Shown here piece after piece: positions 44,071 through 53,396 of a DNA stretch of 64,000 nucleotides; within the stretch, counting starts at the first letter, position 1, and each line of letters starts with the position of its first letter. A program made the translations under genes and the position numbers. The DNA is from Amycolatopsis alba DSM 44262 (GTDB lineage Bacteria > Actinomycetota > Actinomycetes > Mycobacteriales > Pseudonocardiaceae): assembly GCF_000384215.1 (NCBI RefSeq), contig NZ_KB913032.1, positions 8,269,605 through 8,333,604 of the forward strand. Reading direction: 5' to 3'. A model generated the notes under the pieces. The model did not search any database. It was not told the DNA's origin and saw only the letters and a list, made by a program, of their open reading frames with translations.

Positions 44071-45474
44071 TCAGCAGGAAACGGTGCGGATGCGGCCCGC
44101 GAGGAACGCGAGCGCCGCCGCGGCCGCGAACGCCACGGCGGCGATGACCGCGGAGATGTGCAGCCCCAGGTACGGGTCGGACAGGGTGACCGCGAGCGTG
44201 CCGAACAACGCGACGCCGACCGCGTTGCCGATCTGCCGGGACACGTTGAAGACCGCGGAGGCGACCCCGGCGTGTTCGGCGGGGGCCGACTCGATGATCG
44301 CGGCGGTCGCCGCGGGCACGGTCATCGGCGTCGCGAGGCCGGTGGCGACGAGCGCGAACAGCAGCGCCGTGTACGGGGTGTCCGGGCCCGCGGCGAGCCA
44401 GCCGACGAAGCCCGCAGCACCGAGCAGGAGCGCGCCCGCCATGGGACGGTACGGACCGAACCGTGCCGTCAGCCTGCCGGAGAGCGGGGCCGCGATCAGC
44501 GCCATGCACACCGTCGGCAGCAGGACCAGGCCGGTGGTCATGGCGTCGAAACCGCGCTGGTTCTGGAAGTACAGCGTGCTCAGGTAGAGCATGCCGTAGT
44601 AGCCGAGGTTGAGGAGTACCCCGACGGCGGCGGTGGCGGCGAACCCGGCGTGCCGGAAGAGGGACGGCGGGAGCAGCGGCGACCGGCCGCGGCGTTCGAG
44701 ATTCCGGCCGGTGACGACGAACGTGACCAAGGCGAGCGCCCCGACCACGAACGCCCCGAGCACCGGTGTGGAGGTCCAGCCCGCCGAACCGGCCTCGTTC
44801 AACGCGGCCGCGACGCATCCGAGGCCGGCGATCGCGAGGACCTGACCCACGACGTCCACCCGTCGCCCGGAGTCCGGCTTCGGCGGGGCCGGTACGTGGC
44901 GGCGCGTGAGCACGACGCCGAGGACGGCGATCGGCAGGTTGATCCAGAACACCGCGCGCCAGCTCAGCCCGGACACCAGCACGCCGCCCACGACCGGGCC
45001 GGCGGCGAACGCCACCCCGGCCACGCCGGCCCAGAACCCCAGCGCCCGCGCGCGGACGGTGCGATCCGGGTAGGCGGCGGCGAGCAGGGCGAGCGAGGTC
45101 GGCACGAGCAGGGCCGCGCCGGCGCCCTGCAGGAGCCTGCCGGTGATCAGCAGGGCGGTGTCCGGCGCGACCGCGCACACCACGGAAGCGGCGGTGAAGA
45201 CCCCCATGCCGGTGAGGAAGATCCGCCGGTGCCCCAGCCGGTCGCCGAGGCCGCCGCCGAGCAGCAGCAGCGCGGCGAAGATCGTGCTGTAGCCGTCGAC
45301 GGCCCACTGCAGCCCCGCCGGGGTCGCGCCCAGTGAGCGCTGGATCTCCGGCACCGCGACCGTGACGACGGTGACGTCGAGCATGACGAGGAAGTAGCCG
45401 AGGCTCAGTGCGAGCAACGGGGCGACGACGAGGGGCGGCCGAGTCGTGGCGACCCCATCGGTGTGCAGATCCAT
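44071..45474 (-). CDS. MFS drug:H+ antiporter, DHA2 family
   Basis: 467 residues with 14 predicted membrane segments. Family motifs: LDVTVVTVAVPEIQRSLG in helix 1, LGDRLGHRRIFLTGMGVFTA (motif A) and GRLLQGAGAALLVPTSLALL (motif B/C region). EmrB/QacA-type exporters pump hydrophobic drugs or antibiotics by proton antiport. A winged-helix regulator lies divergent at 45540, 65 bp away, and probably controls it. Confidence 0.93.
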   Translation of the reverse strand: MDLHTDGVATTRPPLVVAPLLALSLGYFLVMLDVTVVTVAVPEIQRSLGATPAGLQWAVDGYSTIFAALLLLGGGLGDRLGHRRIFLTGMGVFTAASVVCAVAPDTALLITGRLLQGAGAALLVPTSLALLAAAYPDRTVRARALGFWAGVAGVAFAAGPVVGGVLVSGLSWRAVFWINLPIAVLGVVLTRRHVPAPPKPDSGRRVDVVGQVLAIAGLGCVAAALNEAGSAGWTSTPVLGAFVVGALALVTFVVTGRNLERRGRSPLLPPSLFRHAGFAATAAVGVLLNLGYYGMLYLSTLYFQNQRGFDAMTTGLVLLPTVCMALIAAPLSGRLTARFGPYRPMAGALLLGAAGFVGWLAAGPDTPYTALLFALVATGLATPMTVPAATAAIIESAPAEHAGVASAVFNVSRQIGNAVGVALFGTLAVTLSDPYLGLHISAVIAAVAFAAAAALAFLAGRIRTVSC

Positions 45475-45539
45475 ACCGCTCAGGGTCGCCGCAAAACGCT
45501 TCGCTCCCCATCGAAGTGTGCACGCGCTAGGCTGCTCCC

Positions 45540-46292
45540 GTGGACGGCGAACCGGACATCGCCCGTGCCGCCGCGCTCATCGCGGACGGCTCACGGGCCC
45601 GCATCCTCAAAGCGCTTTCCGGCGGTCGCGCGCTGAGCGCCACCGTGCTCGCGGCGGAGGCCGGCGTGCGCGGCCCGACGGCCAGCGCGCACCTGACGAG
45701 GCTGCTCGACGCGGGCATGGTGGTCGTCGAGCGCGACGGCCGCAACCGCAACTACCGCCTGGCGAGCACGGAGATCACCACGGCGCTCGAAGCGCTCGCG
45801 GTGATCGCGCCGCCGCTGCCGATCAGCACGCTGCGCCAGAGCACCCGCACGAACGCCCTGCGCCGGTCGCGGACCTGCTACGACCATGTGGCGGGCAAGC
45901 TCGGCGTGGAGCTGATGGCGGCGCTGGTCGACGGCGAGCTGATCTCCGGCAGGCGCAAGGTCGGGGCGAAACAGGACCGCCCGGCCTCCTACGGCCGGGA
46001 CATGGACTACGAGCTGACCGACGCGGGCAAGGACACGCTGCGGTCGTTCGGCGTCGACCCGGAAACGCTGCCGGTGCGCCGCGCCCCCATCCGCTACTGC
46101 GTTGACTGGAGCGAGCGCAGGCACCATCTGGCGGGCTCGGTGGCCGCGGCGGTCACCGAGCGCATGTTCACGCTCGGCTGGATCCGGCACGGGACGGCCC
46201 CGCGCATGGTGCACGTGACCGAGGCCGGGGCGGACGGGCTGCGCCGGACCTTCGGCGTCGACCCCGCGCCGTGGCGGGACCAGGCGAGCTGA
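45540..46292 (+). CDS. ArsR-type winged-helix regulator
   Basis: 250 residues from GTG 45540. An N-terminal ArsR winged helix: ALIADGSRARILKALSGGRA, then RGPTASAHLTRLLDAGMVVV and RNRNYRLAS. The remaining 150 residues repeat winged-helix-like features (GKDTLRSFGVDPETLP and the parallel GLRRTFGVDPAPW), common in actinobacterial regulators linked to MFS pumps. Contains a CYDHVAGKLG segment that may ligate or sense. Divergent from the exporter gene. Confidence 0.85.
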   Translation: MDGEPDIARAAALIADGSRARILKALSGGRALSATVLAAEAGVRGPTASAHLTRLLDAGMVVVERDGRNRNYRLASTEITTALEALAVIAPPLPISTLRQSTRTNALRRSRTCYDHVAGKLGVELMAALVDGELISGRRKVGAKQDRPASYGRDMDYELTDAGKDTLRSFGVDPETLPVRRAPIRYCVDWSERRHHLAGSVAAAVTERMFTLGWIRHGTAPRMVHVTEAGADGLRRTFGVDPAPWRDQAS

Positions 46293-46372
46293 GCCGGAAC
46301 CCGGTTTCACCGCGATGGCCATGAGCCATCCGGCACCCGTGAGTCCTCTTTGGACTAAGCGCGGCGTTTCGC

Positions 46373-46450
46373 CTACGGACCGTACGCGCGCACGAACGTG
46401 TCGACGGCCGATTCCGCGATGCCCTCGAGTTCTTCCTGACGAATTCCTCG
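46373..46450 (-). pseudogene. TetR-family C-terminal relic
   Basis: The last codons on the minus strand read IRQEELEGIAESAVDTFVRA then YGP and stop at 46373, the usual end of a TetR ligand domain. No DNA-binding part is present upstream; the serine-hydrolase gene begins 90 bp away on the other strand. The rest of the gene has been lost. Confidence 0.4.
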
Positions 46451-46540
46451 CCGAACACACCACGCGGCGGACCTGCCGTCAGCCAGCGGTCTTCTGCCGC
46501 CGCTCCTGACTGGGCAAGCGGGTGAAGCTAGGTTGAAGGG

Positions 46541-47851
46541 GTGGAGTGGAACCTGGGCGAGCTCATCGCGAAGTACGACGTACCGGGCGCACAGGTCGCG
46601 GTACTCGCCGACGGGGAGATTCACGACGAGGCCGCCGGCGTGCTGAGCCTGCACACCCGTGTCGAGACCACGCCCGACTCGGTGTTCAAGATCGGCTCGA
46701 TCACCAAGATCTGGACGGCCACGCTGATCCGGCAACTGGTGTCCGACGGCGTCCTGGATCTCGACCGGCCTGTTCGCGACTATCTGCCCGGCTTCCGGCT
46801 GAGCGACCCGGCCGCCACCGAGAGCCTGACCGCCCGCCACCTGCTCACCCACACCGGCGGCATCGACGGCCAGCACATCACCGATACCGGACGCAACGAC
46901 GACGCGATCGAGAAGTTCGTCGCCACCCTCGCCGACGCGGACCACCTTCTCCCGCCCGGCGCCCTCTTTTCCTACTCCAACAGCGGGTACGTGGTCCTTG
47001 GCAGGCTCGTGGAGGTGTTGCGCGGCAAGCCTTTCCACGACGCGCTCCGCGAGCGCATCGTGACACCGCTGGGCCTGCCCACCGTCGCCACCACCACATA
47101 CGAGGCGATCCTGCACCGCGCCGCGGTCGGCCATGTCCAGACAGACGGGGAGCTCGCGCCCACCAAGAGCTGGGCGGTCCGCTATTTCTCCACGCCCAGT
47201 GGCTCCCATCTCGCGATGAACGCACGAGACCTGCTGACGTTCGTCCGCCTGCACCTGACCGACCCCGCGCTCGCGGCACTGCGTGACCCCCAGCTCGAGT
47301 CCGTCCCGGACTTCGGCGGCGGCATCCTCGGCTGGGGACTCGGCTGGATGCTCTACCGGGACGGCGTCGTCGGCCACACCGGCGTCTCCAAGGGACAGAA
47401 GGCCTTCTTGCGTGTCGCCCCGTCGGCCGGTGTGGCAGTTGTCGTGCTGACCAACAGTTCGGGTGCTGATCCGCTGGCCTACGAGATCTTCGGCCGTGTG
47501 CTCGGAGACCTCGCCGGCGTCGAAACGACGCCGCTGCCGGTGCCGCCCGCGAGGCCCGCCCCCATCGACGTGAATCGCTGGTGCGGCACCTACCGCACCA
47601 GCCTGTACGACCACACACTCACCGTCGAGAACGACCGCGCGTTCCTCATCCGCCGACCTCGCAGCGAACTCGCGAAGTCTTTCCTCGGCAAGCCCGAGGA
47701 CCGCATCGAGGTAGTGCGGCTCCACGACAGCTCGATCATCACCGCCGAACCGAAGTCCGACGGCCACCAAGTCCTGTCCCTGGTCGGCCGCGACGAACAC
47801 GGTCGCGCCCACTTCCTCCACAACGGCGCTGCCGCGCGCAGGATCGCCTGA
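46541..47851 (+). CDS. serine hydrolase, class C beta-lactamase-like
   Basis: 436 residues from GTG 46541. The penicillin-binding fold motifs are present: S53-I-T-K56 in KIGSITKIWTATLI, Y145-S-N147 in ALFSYSNSGYVVLG, and HTG in GVVGHTGVSKG replacing KTG. The C-terminal 100 residues form the extra beta domain seen in esterase-like members (WCGTYRTSLYDHTLTVENDR). No signal peptide, so a cytosolic esterase or peptidase is more likely than a resistance enzyme. Monocistronic. Confidence 0.9.
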   Translation: MEWNLGELIAKYDVPGAQVAVLADGEIHDEAAGVLSLHTRVETTPDSVFKIGSITKIWTATLIRQLVSDGVLDLDRPVRDYLPGFRLSDPAATESLTARHLLTHTGGIDGQHITDTGRNDDAIEKFVATLADADHLLPPGALFSYSNSGYVVLGRLVEVLRGKPFHDALRERIVTPLGLPTVATTTYEAILHRAAVGHVQTDGELAPTKSWAVRYFSTPSGSHLAMNARDLLTFVRLHLTDPALAALRDPQLESVPDFGGGILGWGLGWMLYRDGVVGHTGVSKGQKAFLRVAPSAGVAVVVLTNSSGADPLAYEIFGRVLGDLAGVETTPLPVPPARPAPIDVNRWCGTYRTSLYDHTLTVENDRAFLIRRPRSELAKSFLGKPEDRIEVVRLHDSSIITAEPKSDGHQVLSLVGRDEHGRAHFLHNGAAARRIA

Positions 47852-48078
47852 TCGCGGCTACCGGCACGCGCACCAGCGGATGCCAGGTCGACCTGGCAAG
47901 GGGGCCCTCGCAGTACCTGAATCACCAGGGTCTCCCGGACGTCCAAGACACCTGCCAACCTGTTTGAGTCGGCTCCGGAACGAAAACGCGCCGGCAACAT
48001 TCCAGGGAAACACGCTGCGGCTTCACCTCATCAGTTCACTTCAGCCGCATGCTCCCACGACAGAAAGAACGAATACCC

Positions 48079-48882
48079 ATGGCGGACAGCCAATCCATCC
48101 CTCACTCGGGCCTTTTCGATCTGAGTGGGAAGTACGCACTTGTCACGGGCGGCACCAGGGGCATCGGGATGATGATCGCGCGCGGCCTTCTGTGTGCGGG
48201 CGCGCGCGTCGTCATCAGCTCACGCAAGGCGGACGCGTGTGCGGAGGCACAGCATCTGCTGTCCGAATTCGGCGACGTTCGAGCAATCCCCGCCGACCTG
48301 TCCAGGCACGACGAATGTCAGCGCCTCGCCGATCTCGTCATGGACGGCTCGGAACGCCTGGACATCCTCGTCAACAACGCGGGAGCGATGTGGCGCGAGC
48401 CGCTGGAGACATTCCCGGACGAGGCCTGGGACGCGGTGATCGACCTCAACCTCAAGTCGCCGTTCTGGCTGGTGCAGGCGCTGCTCCCCGCACTGCGCAG
48501 GGCGGGCACCATCGATGATCCCGCGCGGGTCGTCAACATCGGCAGTATCGCCGCCGTCCACGTCGCCGAGTCGCCCAACTACTCCTATGCCAGCAGCAAA
48601 GCGGCACTCCATCAACTCACCAGGGTGCTGGCCAGGGAACTGGGCCCCCAGCACGTCACGGTGAACGCGGTAGCCCCAGGGCCGTTCCCGTCGCAGATGA
48701 TGGCGTCAACGCTCGACGCCATCGGCGACACGATCGCGGCGAAGGCCCCTCTGCGCAGGCTCGGCCGCGACGACGACATGGCAGGCACCGCCGTGTTCCT
48801 CGCCAGCCGGGCCGGCGCCTATCTCACAGGTACCGTCATCCCGGTCGACGGCGGCATCGCCACGACCGCGTCGGGTACCTAG
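48079..48882 (+). CDS. short-chain dehydrogenase/reductase
   Basis: 267 residues from ATG 48079 (ten codons shorter than the longest frame). TGGTRGIG cofactor loop at 23-30, SSRK after the second strand (favouring NADP+), NNAG at 99-102, catalytic Ser156, Tyr170 and Lys174 in YSYASSKAALHQL, and a C-terminal GTVIPVDGGIA. Full length. An XRE-type regulator begins 58 bp downstream in the same direction; the pair may be co-expressed, and the regulator may control it. Confidence 0.92.
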   Translation: MADSQSIPHSGLFDLSGKYALVTGGTRGIGMMIARGLLCAGARVVISSRKADACAEAQHLLSEFGDVRAIPADLSRHDECQRLADLVMDGSERLDILVNNAGAMWREPLETFPDEAWDAVIDLNLKSPFWLVQALLPALRRAGTIDDPARVVNIGSIAAVHVAESPNYSYASSKAALHQLTRVLARELGPQHVTVNAVAPGPFPSQMMASTLDAIGDTIAAKAPLRRLGRDDDMAGTAVFLASRAGAYLTGTVIPVDGGIATTASGT

Positions 48883-48940
48883 GAGTCGGGGGTACCGGCA
48901 GAGCCTCCCTCCGCCTGCGTACCGCGCCTATGGTGAGCGG

Positions 48941-49852
48941 GTGGCCAAGATCGATCTGCGCTCTGAGATCAAGGAATTCCTCCGCTCGCGTCGCGCGCGG
49001 ATCACACCCGAGCGGGCCGGACTGCCGGTCTACGGCGGCAACCGCCGGGTCAAAGGTCTGCGTCGCGAAGAGGTGGCTCTCCTGGCGGGGGTATCGGTCG
49101 ACTACTACGTGCGAATGGAGCGCGGCAGCCTCGCCGGCACCTCCGACGGGGTGCTCGACGCGGTGGCCTCCGCCTTGCACCTTGACGAGGCCGAGCGCGA
49201 TCACCTCTTCCACCTCGCACGGCAGTCCAGGGCGCCCGGCGGTCCACGCCGCCGTCGCCCCGCTGTGACGGTGCGTCCGGCGCTTCAGCAGGTGCTCGAT
49301 GCCATCACCGATGCGCCGGCGTGGATCTGCAACGGCCGTTACGACGTGCTGGCCACGAATCACCTCGCCCGAGCGCTGTACTCACCGGTACTGGCCGACA
49401 CGCGCCGGACGGCGAACACCGCACGGTTCGTGTATCTGGATCCCGCGGCAGCAGGAACCTTCTTCGTCGACTACGACCGCATCGCCGGCGATGTGGCCGC
49501 GAAGCTGCGCATGGAAGCCGGGCGCGATCCACACGACGAGGAGCTGATCGCCCTCGTCGGTGAATTATCGACACGCAGTGACCTCTTCCGGCAGCGTTGG
49601 GCATCTCAGGACGTCCGGCTCCACCGGTCCGGACGCAAGCGCCTGCACCATCCGGCGGTGGGCAGGCTCGACCTTGACGTCGAGTCGATGGAGCTGCCCG
49701 CCGACCCCGGCCTGCTCCTGACCGTCTACACCGCGCCCGCCGGCACCGCGACCGCGGACGGTCTGGCCCTCTTGGCGTCATGGGCCGCCGAGCAGGAGAA
49801 ACCGGCGACCGAGATTCAAGCACCAGAACGTCAAGATCTTCCAGGCACCTGA
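48941..49852 (+). CDS. XRE-family regulator with MmyB-like ligand domain
   Basis: 303 residues from GTG 48941. An N-terminal helix-turn-helix: LRREEVALLAGVSVDYYVRM, ERGSLAGTSDGVLDAVASAL. A PAS-like MmyB domain follows (LQQVLDAITDAPAWICNGRY, ATNHLARALYSPVLADT, FVYLDPAAAGTFFVDYD). This is a large actinobacterial regulator family that typically sits next to and controls an SDR or similar enzyme gene, here the SDR upstream. The ligand domain may bind a fatty-acid-like molecule. Confidence 0.92.
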   Translation: MAKIDLRSEIKEFLRSRRARITPERAGLPVYGGNRRVKGLRREEVALLAGVSVDYYVRMERGSLAGTSDGVLDAVASALHLDEAERDHLFHLARQSRAPGGPRRRRPAVTVRPALQQVLDAITDAPAWICNGRYDVLATNHLARALYSPVLADTRRTANTARFVYLDPAAAGTFFVDYDRIAGDVAAKLRMEAGRDPHDEELIALVGELSTRSDLFRQRWASQDVRLHRSGRKRLHHPAVGRLDLDVESMELPADPGLLLTVYTAPAGTATADGLALLASWAAEQEKPATEIQAPERQDLPGT

Positions 49853-49886
49853 GACGGCCGAGGAGCCCGGCTCCCGCACCGACCGC

Positions 49887-51035
49887 TCAGACCCGGCTGT
49901 TCTGCTTGGCGGGCAAGGTGTTTCGAGTGCGGGTGGCGAGGCCGACGGCTCGGACGGCGATATTGCGCAGCGCCAGCCCGTGCCGAGTTCGCGGGACGAG
50001 CAGAGTGGCGACGAGGCCGACGCGCCGGTGCCTCGGGTCCACCTGCCGCCGGTGCTTCGCCTCGTACGCCTGAAAGGCTCGCGCATGGTCACCGGGATGT
50101 GCCGCGAGCGCTTCGGCCAGTGTGTGCGCGCCTGCCATCGCCATACTCGACCCGTCGCCGAGCAGGGCCACCGCCGAGGCCGCGTCGCCGAGCAGCGCCA
50201 CGCGGCCGCGCGACCACCTGTCCATCCGCACGTTGGCGAGCGGATCGAAGAAGGGCGCGGGGTGGTTCTGGTACGCCTCGACCAGTTCGGGGCCTCGCCA
50301 GCCGATATCCGCGTACGCCTCGGCCACCATGCGCTTGTGGAGAGCGGTGTCGTGACGGTCGTAGCCGGGCACCCGCCCTCCGCGGAAGGTGAACATCGCG
50401 AGTGGCTTCCCCCGTGACGGGTGGATGGTGAGCATCCGGCCGGGCGCGGTCAGCATCACGGCCGCCTCCGGGTCATCGAGCGCACTGGGCTCCACCGGCA
50501 CCGTCGCGCCGTACATGCCCAGGCCGGTCGTGAACCGCTCCGCCGGTCCGAAGACCAGGCCGCGCACCGGGGAATGGATGCCATCCGCGCCGACGAGCAG
50601 GTCGAAACGGCGTGGCGGTGACCGGCGGAAGGTGACGTCGACCCCCGCTCGATCCTGCCGGAGGCCGGCGATCGTGTCGTCGAAGAGGAACTCCGCGTCG
50701 TCCCGTGCCGCCTGGTGGAGCACCGTGGACAAGTCGGATCGGGTTACTTCGACCGACCGCGGCGAAGTCGTCGGGACCCGGAGGAGCTGCCGCCCGCCCG
50801 GATCGAGGAGCGAGAGGACGCTCGAGCCGGTGGCGACCTCGCGCAACCGCGTGAGGATGCCCATGCTCCTGGCGACCGTCAGCGCCGGTTCCTTGACGAC
50901 GATGGCGCTGCCGCCTGATCTCAGCTCTTCGGCCTGCTCGACGACCGTCGGCCGATACCCGTGCCGGGCCAGCCAGTAGGCGAGAGCGGGGCCGGCGATA
51001 CCGGCGCCCTGGATCAGGACGCGGGAAGGCGTCAT
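49887..51035 (-). CDS. FAD-dependent monooxygenase (PHBH fold)
   Basis: 382 residues from ATG 51035. SRVLIQGAGIAGPALAYWLA gives the FAD site, LLVGADGIHSPVRGLVFG the DG motif and RVALLGDAASAVALLGDGSS the second FAD motif. It is similar in plan and sequence to the 11853 enzyme, so they are paralogues under different regulators (ArsR here, TetR there). The divergent ArsR gene and two inverted repeats at 51100-51162 point to repression relieved by a ligand. Substrate unknown. Confidence 0.92.
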   Translation of the reverse strand: MTPSRVLIQGAGIAGPALAYWLARHGYRPTVVEQAEELRSGGSAIVVKEPALTVARSMGILTRLREVATGSSVLSLLDPGGRQLLRVPTTSPRSVEVTRSDLSTVLHQAARDDAEFLFDDTIAGLRQDRAGVDVTFRRSPPRRFDLLVGADGIHSPVRGLVFGPAERFTTGLGMYGATVPVEPSALDDPEAAVMLTAPGRMLTIHPSRGKPLAMFTFRGGRVPGYDRHDTALHKRMVAEAYADIGWRGPELVEAYQNHPAPFFDPLANVRMDRWSRGRVALLGDAASAVALLGDGSSMAMAGAHTLAEALAAHPGDHARAFQAYEAKHRRQVDPRHRRVGLVATLLVPRTRHGLALRNIAVRAVGLATRTRNTLPAKQNSRV

Positions 51036-51099
51036 GGCCGCAACCTTTCGGAGGAGGGAAGCGACGAGCGCCCGCAGTCCTGCTTCGTGCGCAAGCCTC

Positions 51100-51162
51100 A
51101 GGTACGTCACTCGTCGTACCTTCAGTCAAACACGGCCGTAAGGTACGATGCAAGACGTACCT
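51100..51162. promoter_or_regulatory. duplicated ArsR operator
   Basis: Two copies of AGGTACG-N8-CGTACCT, at 51100-51121 and 51141-51162, 41 bp apart (nearly four helical turns). They fill the divergent region between the monooxygenase and the ArsR gene. The second covers an ATG at 51148, arguing that translation of the regulator starts at 51178. Confidence 0.75.
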
Positions 51163-51177
51163 GAAGGGGGTGAGGCG

Positions 51178-51495
51178 ATGACCGGGTCAGGCCCGACCGA
51201 GGACGACGCCGGAAACGCCGATCTGGGCACGGTGTTCCGCGCGCTCGCCGACGAGCATCGCCGCACCGTGATCGTGAAGCTGGCGGCGGACGAGAGCGAC
51301 CGCGAGCACACCTGCAACTCGTTCGATCTCCCGGTGTCCAAGCAGACGCAGACGCACCACTTCCGGGTTCTGCGCCAGGCCGGACTCATCCACGAGATCA
51401 ACTACGGGAACCGGAAGGGAATCCGGTTGCGCCGGGCGGAAATCAACCGACGGCTCCCCGGCCTGCTCGATCTGCTGGCCGCGGAGCGCCGCTGA
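51178..51495 (+). CDS. ArsR-family regulator
   Basis: 105 residues from ATG 51178 (GGGGGTGAGG upstream; ATG 51148 is in-frame but lies in the operator). The winged helix is LGTVFRALADEHRRTVIVKL, then PVSKQTQTHHFRVLRQAGLI and NRKGIRLRR. The metal-site CVC motif of the arsenic sensors is absent; it has one Cys, in HTCNSFD. Predicted to repress itself and the monooxygenase through the duplicated operator. A strong terminator follows at 51501. Confidence 0.92.
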   Translation: MTGSGPTEDDAGNADLGTVFRALADEHRRTVIVKLAADESDREHTCNSFDLPVSKQTQTHHFRVLRQAGLIHEINYGNRKGIRLRRAEINRRLPGLLDLLAAERR

Positions 51496-51500
51496 CAGAT

Positions 51501-51546
51501 GAAGGCCTCCGGCTGTGAAGTGACCGCTTCACGACCGGAGGCCTTC
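51501..51546. terminator. strong bidirectional terminator hairpin
   Basis: GAAGGCCTCCGG (51501-51512) pairs with its exact complement at 51535-51546. Inside it, GTGAAG and CTTCAC extend the stem, leaving a short loop. It lies between the ArsR stop and the convergent LPMO gene, and can serve both. Confidence 0.85.
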
Positions 51547-51597
51547 GTGTCCCACCCGGATGCCACGCCGATCGCAGTGGCGGGCCGGGCCGTGGGG

Positions 51598-52242
51598 TCA
51601 GTTGAAGATCACGTCCGAGCAGGAGTAGAAGGCCTCGCCGGAGTCGGGCCAGTGGCGCTGCCAGATCGAGTAGATCAGGTGCCTGCCGGTGCGCCCGCCG
51701 GGCAGGTTCGCCTTGAGCTGGTAGGCATTGCCGGCGATCGGCGGATTGTCCTGCTTGTAGAACGGGGTGGCTTCCAGGTCGGACCACTTGAGCGGTTTCG
51801 TCGGGTCGTAGCTCGGCTTGGTGACGTACAGCTCGAAGGTGCCCGGATGCGCGGCGGTCAGCTGGTACTGGAAGGTGTACGGGCCGCTGCCCGGCAGCGT
51901 GGTCGCCGGCCAGTCGTTGCGGGCCAGGTCGAGCCCCTTGTACTTGCCACGGCCGGCGCTGCACAGCTTGCCGTCCGGGATGATTTCGCGGCTGTGACCG
52001 CTGGCGTCGCCGATGTTGACCTCGTCCCAGTCGTAGATCGGCCAGCTGTCACCCACCGCGATGGCGGCCTTGCACGCGGCGGACCGCGGGTTCTCCGGAC
52101 CCTCCTGGAAACATTGCATGATCCGGCTGATCGGTTTGCCCATCGAGCCGTGCGCGAGGGCGGGGACGGCGGTGAACACCGAGACCGTGCCGAGCACGGC
52201 GGTCAGTATCGCCACTTTGACGGCGGAGCGGGAAAACTTCAT
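51598..52242 (-). CDS. lytic polysaccharide monooxygenase (AA10, chitin/cellulose type)
   Basis: 214 residues. Signal peptide 1-30 ends ALA, leaving His31 as the mature N-terminus (HGSMGKP), the first copper ligand. The second ligand is probably His83 in DASGHSREIIPDG. Further AA10 features: CFQEGPENPRSAACKAAIAV, YDWDEVNIGDA and FYSCSDVIFN at the end. The mature enzyme is a single catalytic domain without a carbohydrate-binding module. It cleaves crystalline chitin or cellulose outside the cell using copper and peroxide or oxygen. Monocistronic. Confidence 0.93.
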   Translation of the reverse strand: MKFSRSAVKVAILTAVLGTVSVFTAVPALAHGSMGKPISRIMQCFQEGPENPRSAACKAAIAVGDSWPIYDWDEVNIGDASGHSREIIPDGKLCSAGRGKYKGLDLARNDWPATTLPGSGPYTFQYQLTAAHPGTFELYVTKPSYDPTKPLKWSDLEATPFYKQDNPPIAGNAYQLKANLPGGRTGRHLIYSIWQRHWPDSGEAFYSCSDVIFN

Positions 52243-52423
52243 CGCAAGTTCCTCCTCATGAGAGGTCTAGACCACATCATGGTAAGGGCCCTCTCGCACC
52301 GGCTTGTAGGCCCGAAAGTCGGGTGCGGGCGATTTCGCGCCGTGTCGACGGCCAGTCCCGCTCCGCCGGTGGTCGCCGACGTGCTCCACGGCCAGCAAGG
52401 GCGGACTGTTCCAAGTGGACAGA

Positions 52424-53374
52424 TCACTGCGGCGCGGGTTCCGTCGACCGGCTTCCCAGGCTGCCGATCGCGGCCATGATCAGCACGACACCCACGACCC
52501 CGGCCACCGTCAGCCGCTCGCTGAGGAAGACGACGGCGATCACGACGGCGGTGACCGGTTCGAGCAGGGTCGCCACCACCGCCGCGCCGCTGGCCGTGGT
52601 CCGCAGGCCGGTGAACAGCAACGCGTAGGCGAGCGCCATCGTCACAGCTCCGAGGTAGCCGATCAGCGCCCACGACCCGAGGTCGGTGGTCCAGACCCCC
52701 TCCCCGCTCGTCGCAGGCACGATCAGTCCGGCGGGAACCAGGACCATCGCGGCGACGCAGGTGGTCGTCGTGGTCATGGTGAGCGTGTCGAGCCGCAGCG
52801 ACAGCGGCGCGGCGGCTTCGGCGGAGAGAGCGTAGGCAGTTCCGGAGACGAGTGCGGCGAACACGCCAAGAACCGGGTGCGGCGCGTCGCCGTCAGGGCT
52901 GCCGGCGACGCTGACGAGCAGGAGCCCTGCCACGGCGACCGTGACCGTGAGGAACTGGCCGGCGGAAGGACGGCGACGACGCCGGACACTGCCGGTGATC
53001 AGCAATAGCACCGGCGCGAACCCGAGGCACACCACGGTGGTGACGCTCACCCCGGCCCACAGGACGGCCAGGAAGAAGAACAGCTGGAAGATCGCCGTCG
53101 ACACCCCGACCGCGGTCACCCGCCGCCACTGCCGCCGCCCGAGCCGCGCGCAGTCGCGCAACCGCCGCATCAGGGCAGCAGCGATCACCAGGACGACAAC
53201 GGCGACGAAAGCGCGGTACCCGCCGATGGTCACCGGCGAGAGACCCGACATGTCGTGCACGACCGGGATCGCCGGGCCGATCGTGCCCCAGAGCACACCG
53301 GCCAGACACACCAGGACCAGCCCTCTCACCTGGCCGGCGTAGGCCTGGACAGGCCGGGTTTCCGTTGGTGTCAC
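52424..53374 (-). CDS. EamA/DMT-family transporter
   Basis: 316 residues, ten predicted membrane segments in two EamA halves (LVLVCLAGVLWGTIGPAIPV near the start; GVFAALVSGTAYALSAEAAA opening the second; ATLLEPVTAVVIAVVFLSER near the end with the conserved LEP). Such proteins export amino acids, metabolites or drugs. It follows the IclR-type regulator by 22 bp on the same strand, so they are one transcription unit. Confidence 0.92.
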   Translation of the reverse strand: MTPTETRPVQAYAGQVRGLVLVCLAGVLWGTIGPAIPVVHDMSGLSPVTIGGYRAFVAVVVLVIAAALMRRLRDCARLGRRQWRRVTAVGVSTAIFQLFFFLAVLWAGVSVTTVVCLGFAPVLLLITGSVRRRRRPSAGQFLTVTVAVAGLLLVSVAGSPDGDAPHPVLGVFAALVSGTAYALSAEAAAPLSLRLDTLTMTTTTTCVAAMVLVPAGLIVPATSGEGVWTTDLGSWALIGYLGAVTMALAYALLFTGLRTTASGAAVVATLLEPVTAVVIAVVFLSERLTVAGVVGVVLIMAAIGSLGSRSTEPAPQ

Positions 53375-53396
53375 ACCGGCAGCATGTCAAACGGGC

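Noticed and set aside
43852..45336. 494-codon plus-strand frame opposite the MFS exporter
   Set aside because: Arg/Gly/Glu/Gln-rich antisense translation of a membrane-protein gene; no domain.
44009..45523. 504-codon minus-strand frame overlapping the MFS gene
   Set aside because: Wrong frame of the same strand; the 467-residue frame has 14 membrane segments and DHA2 motifs.
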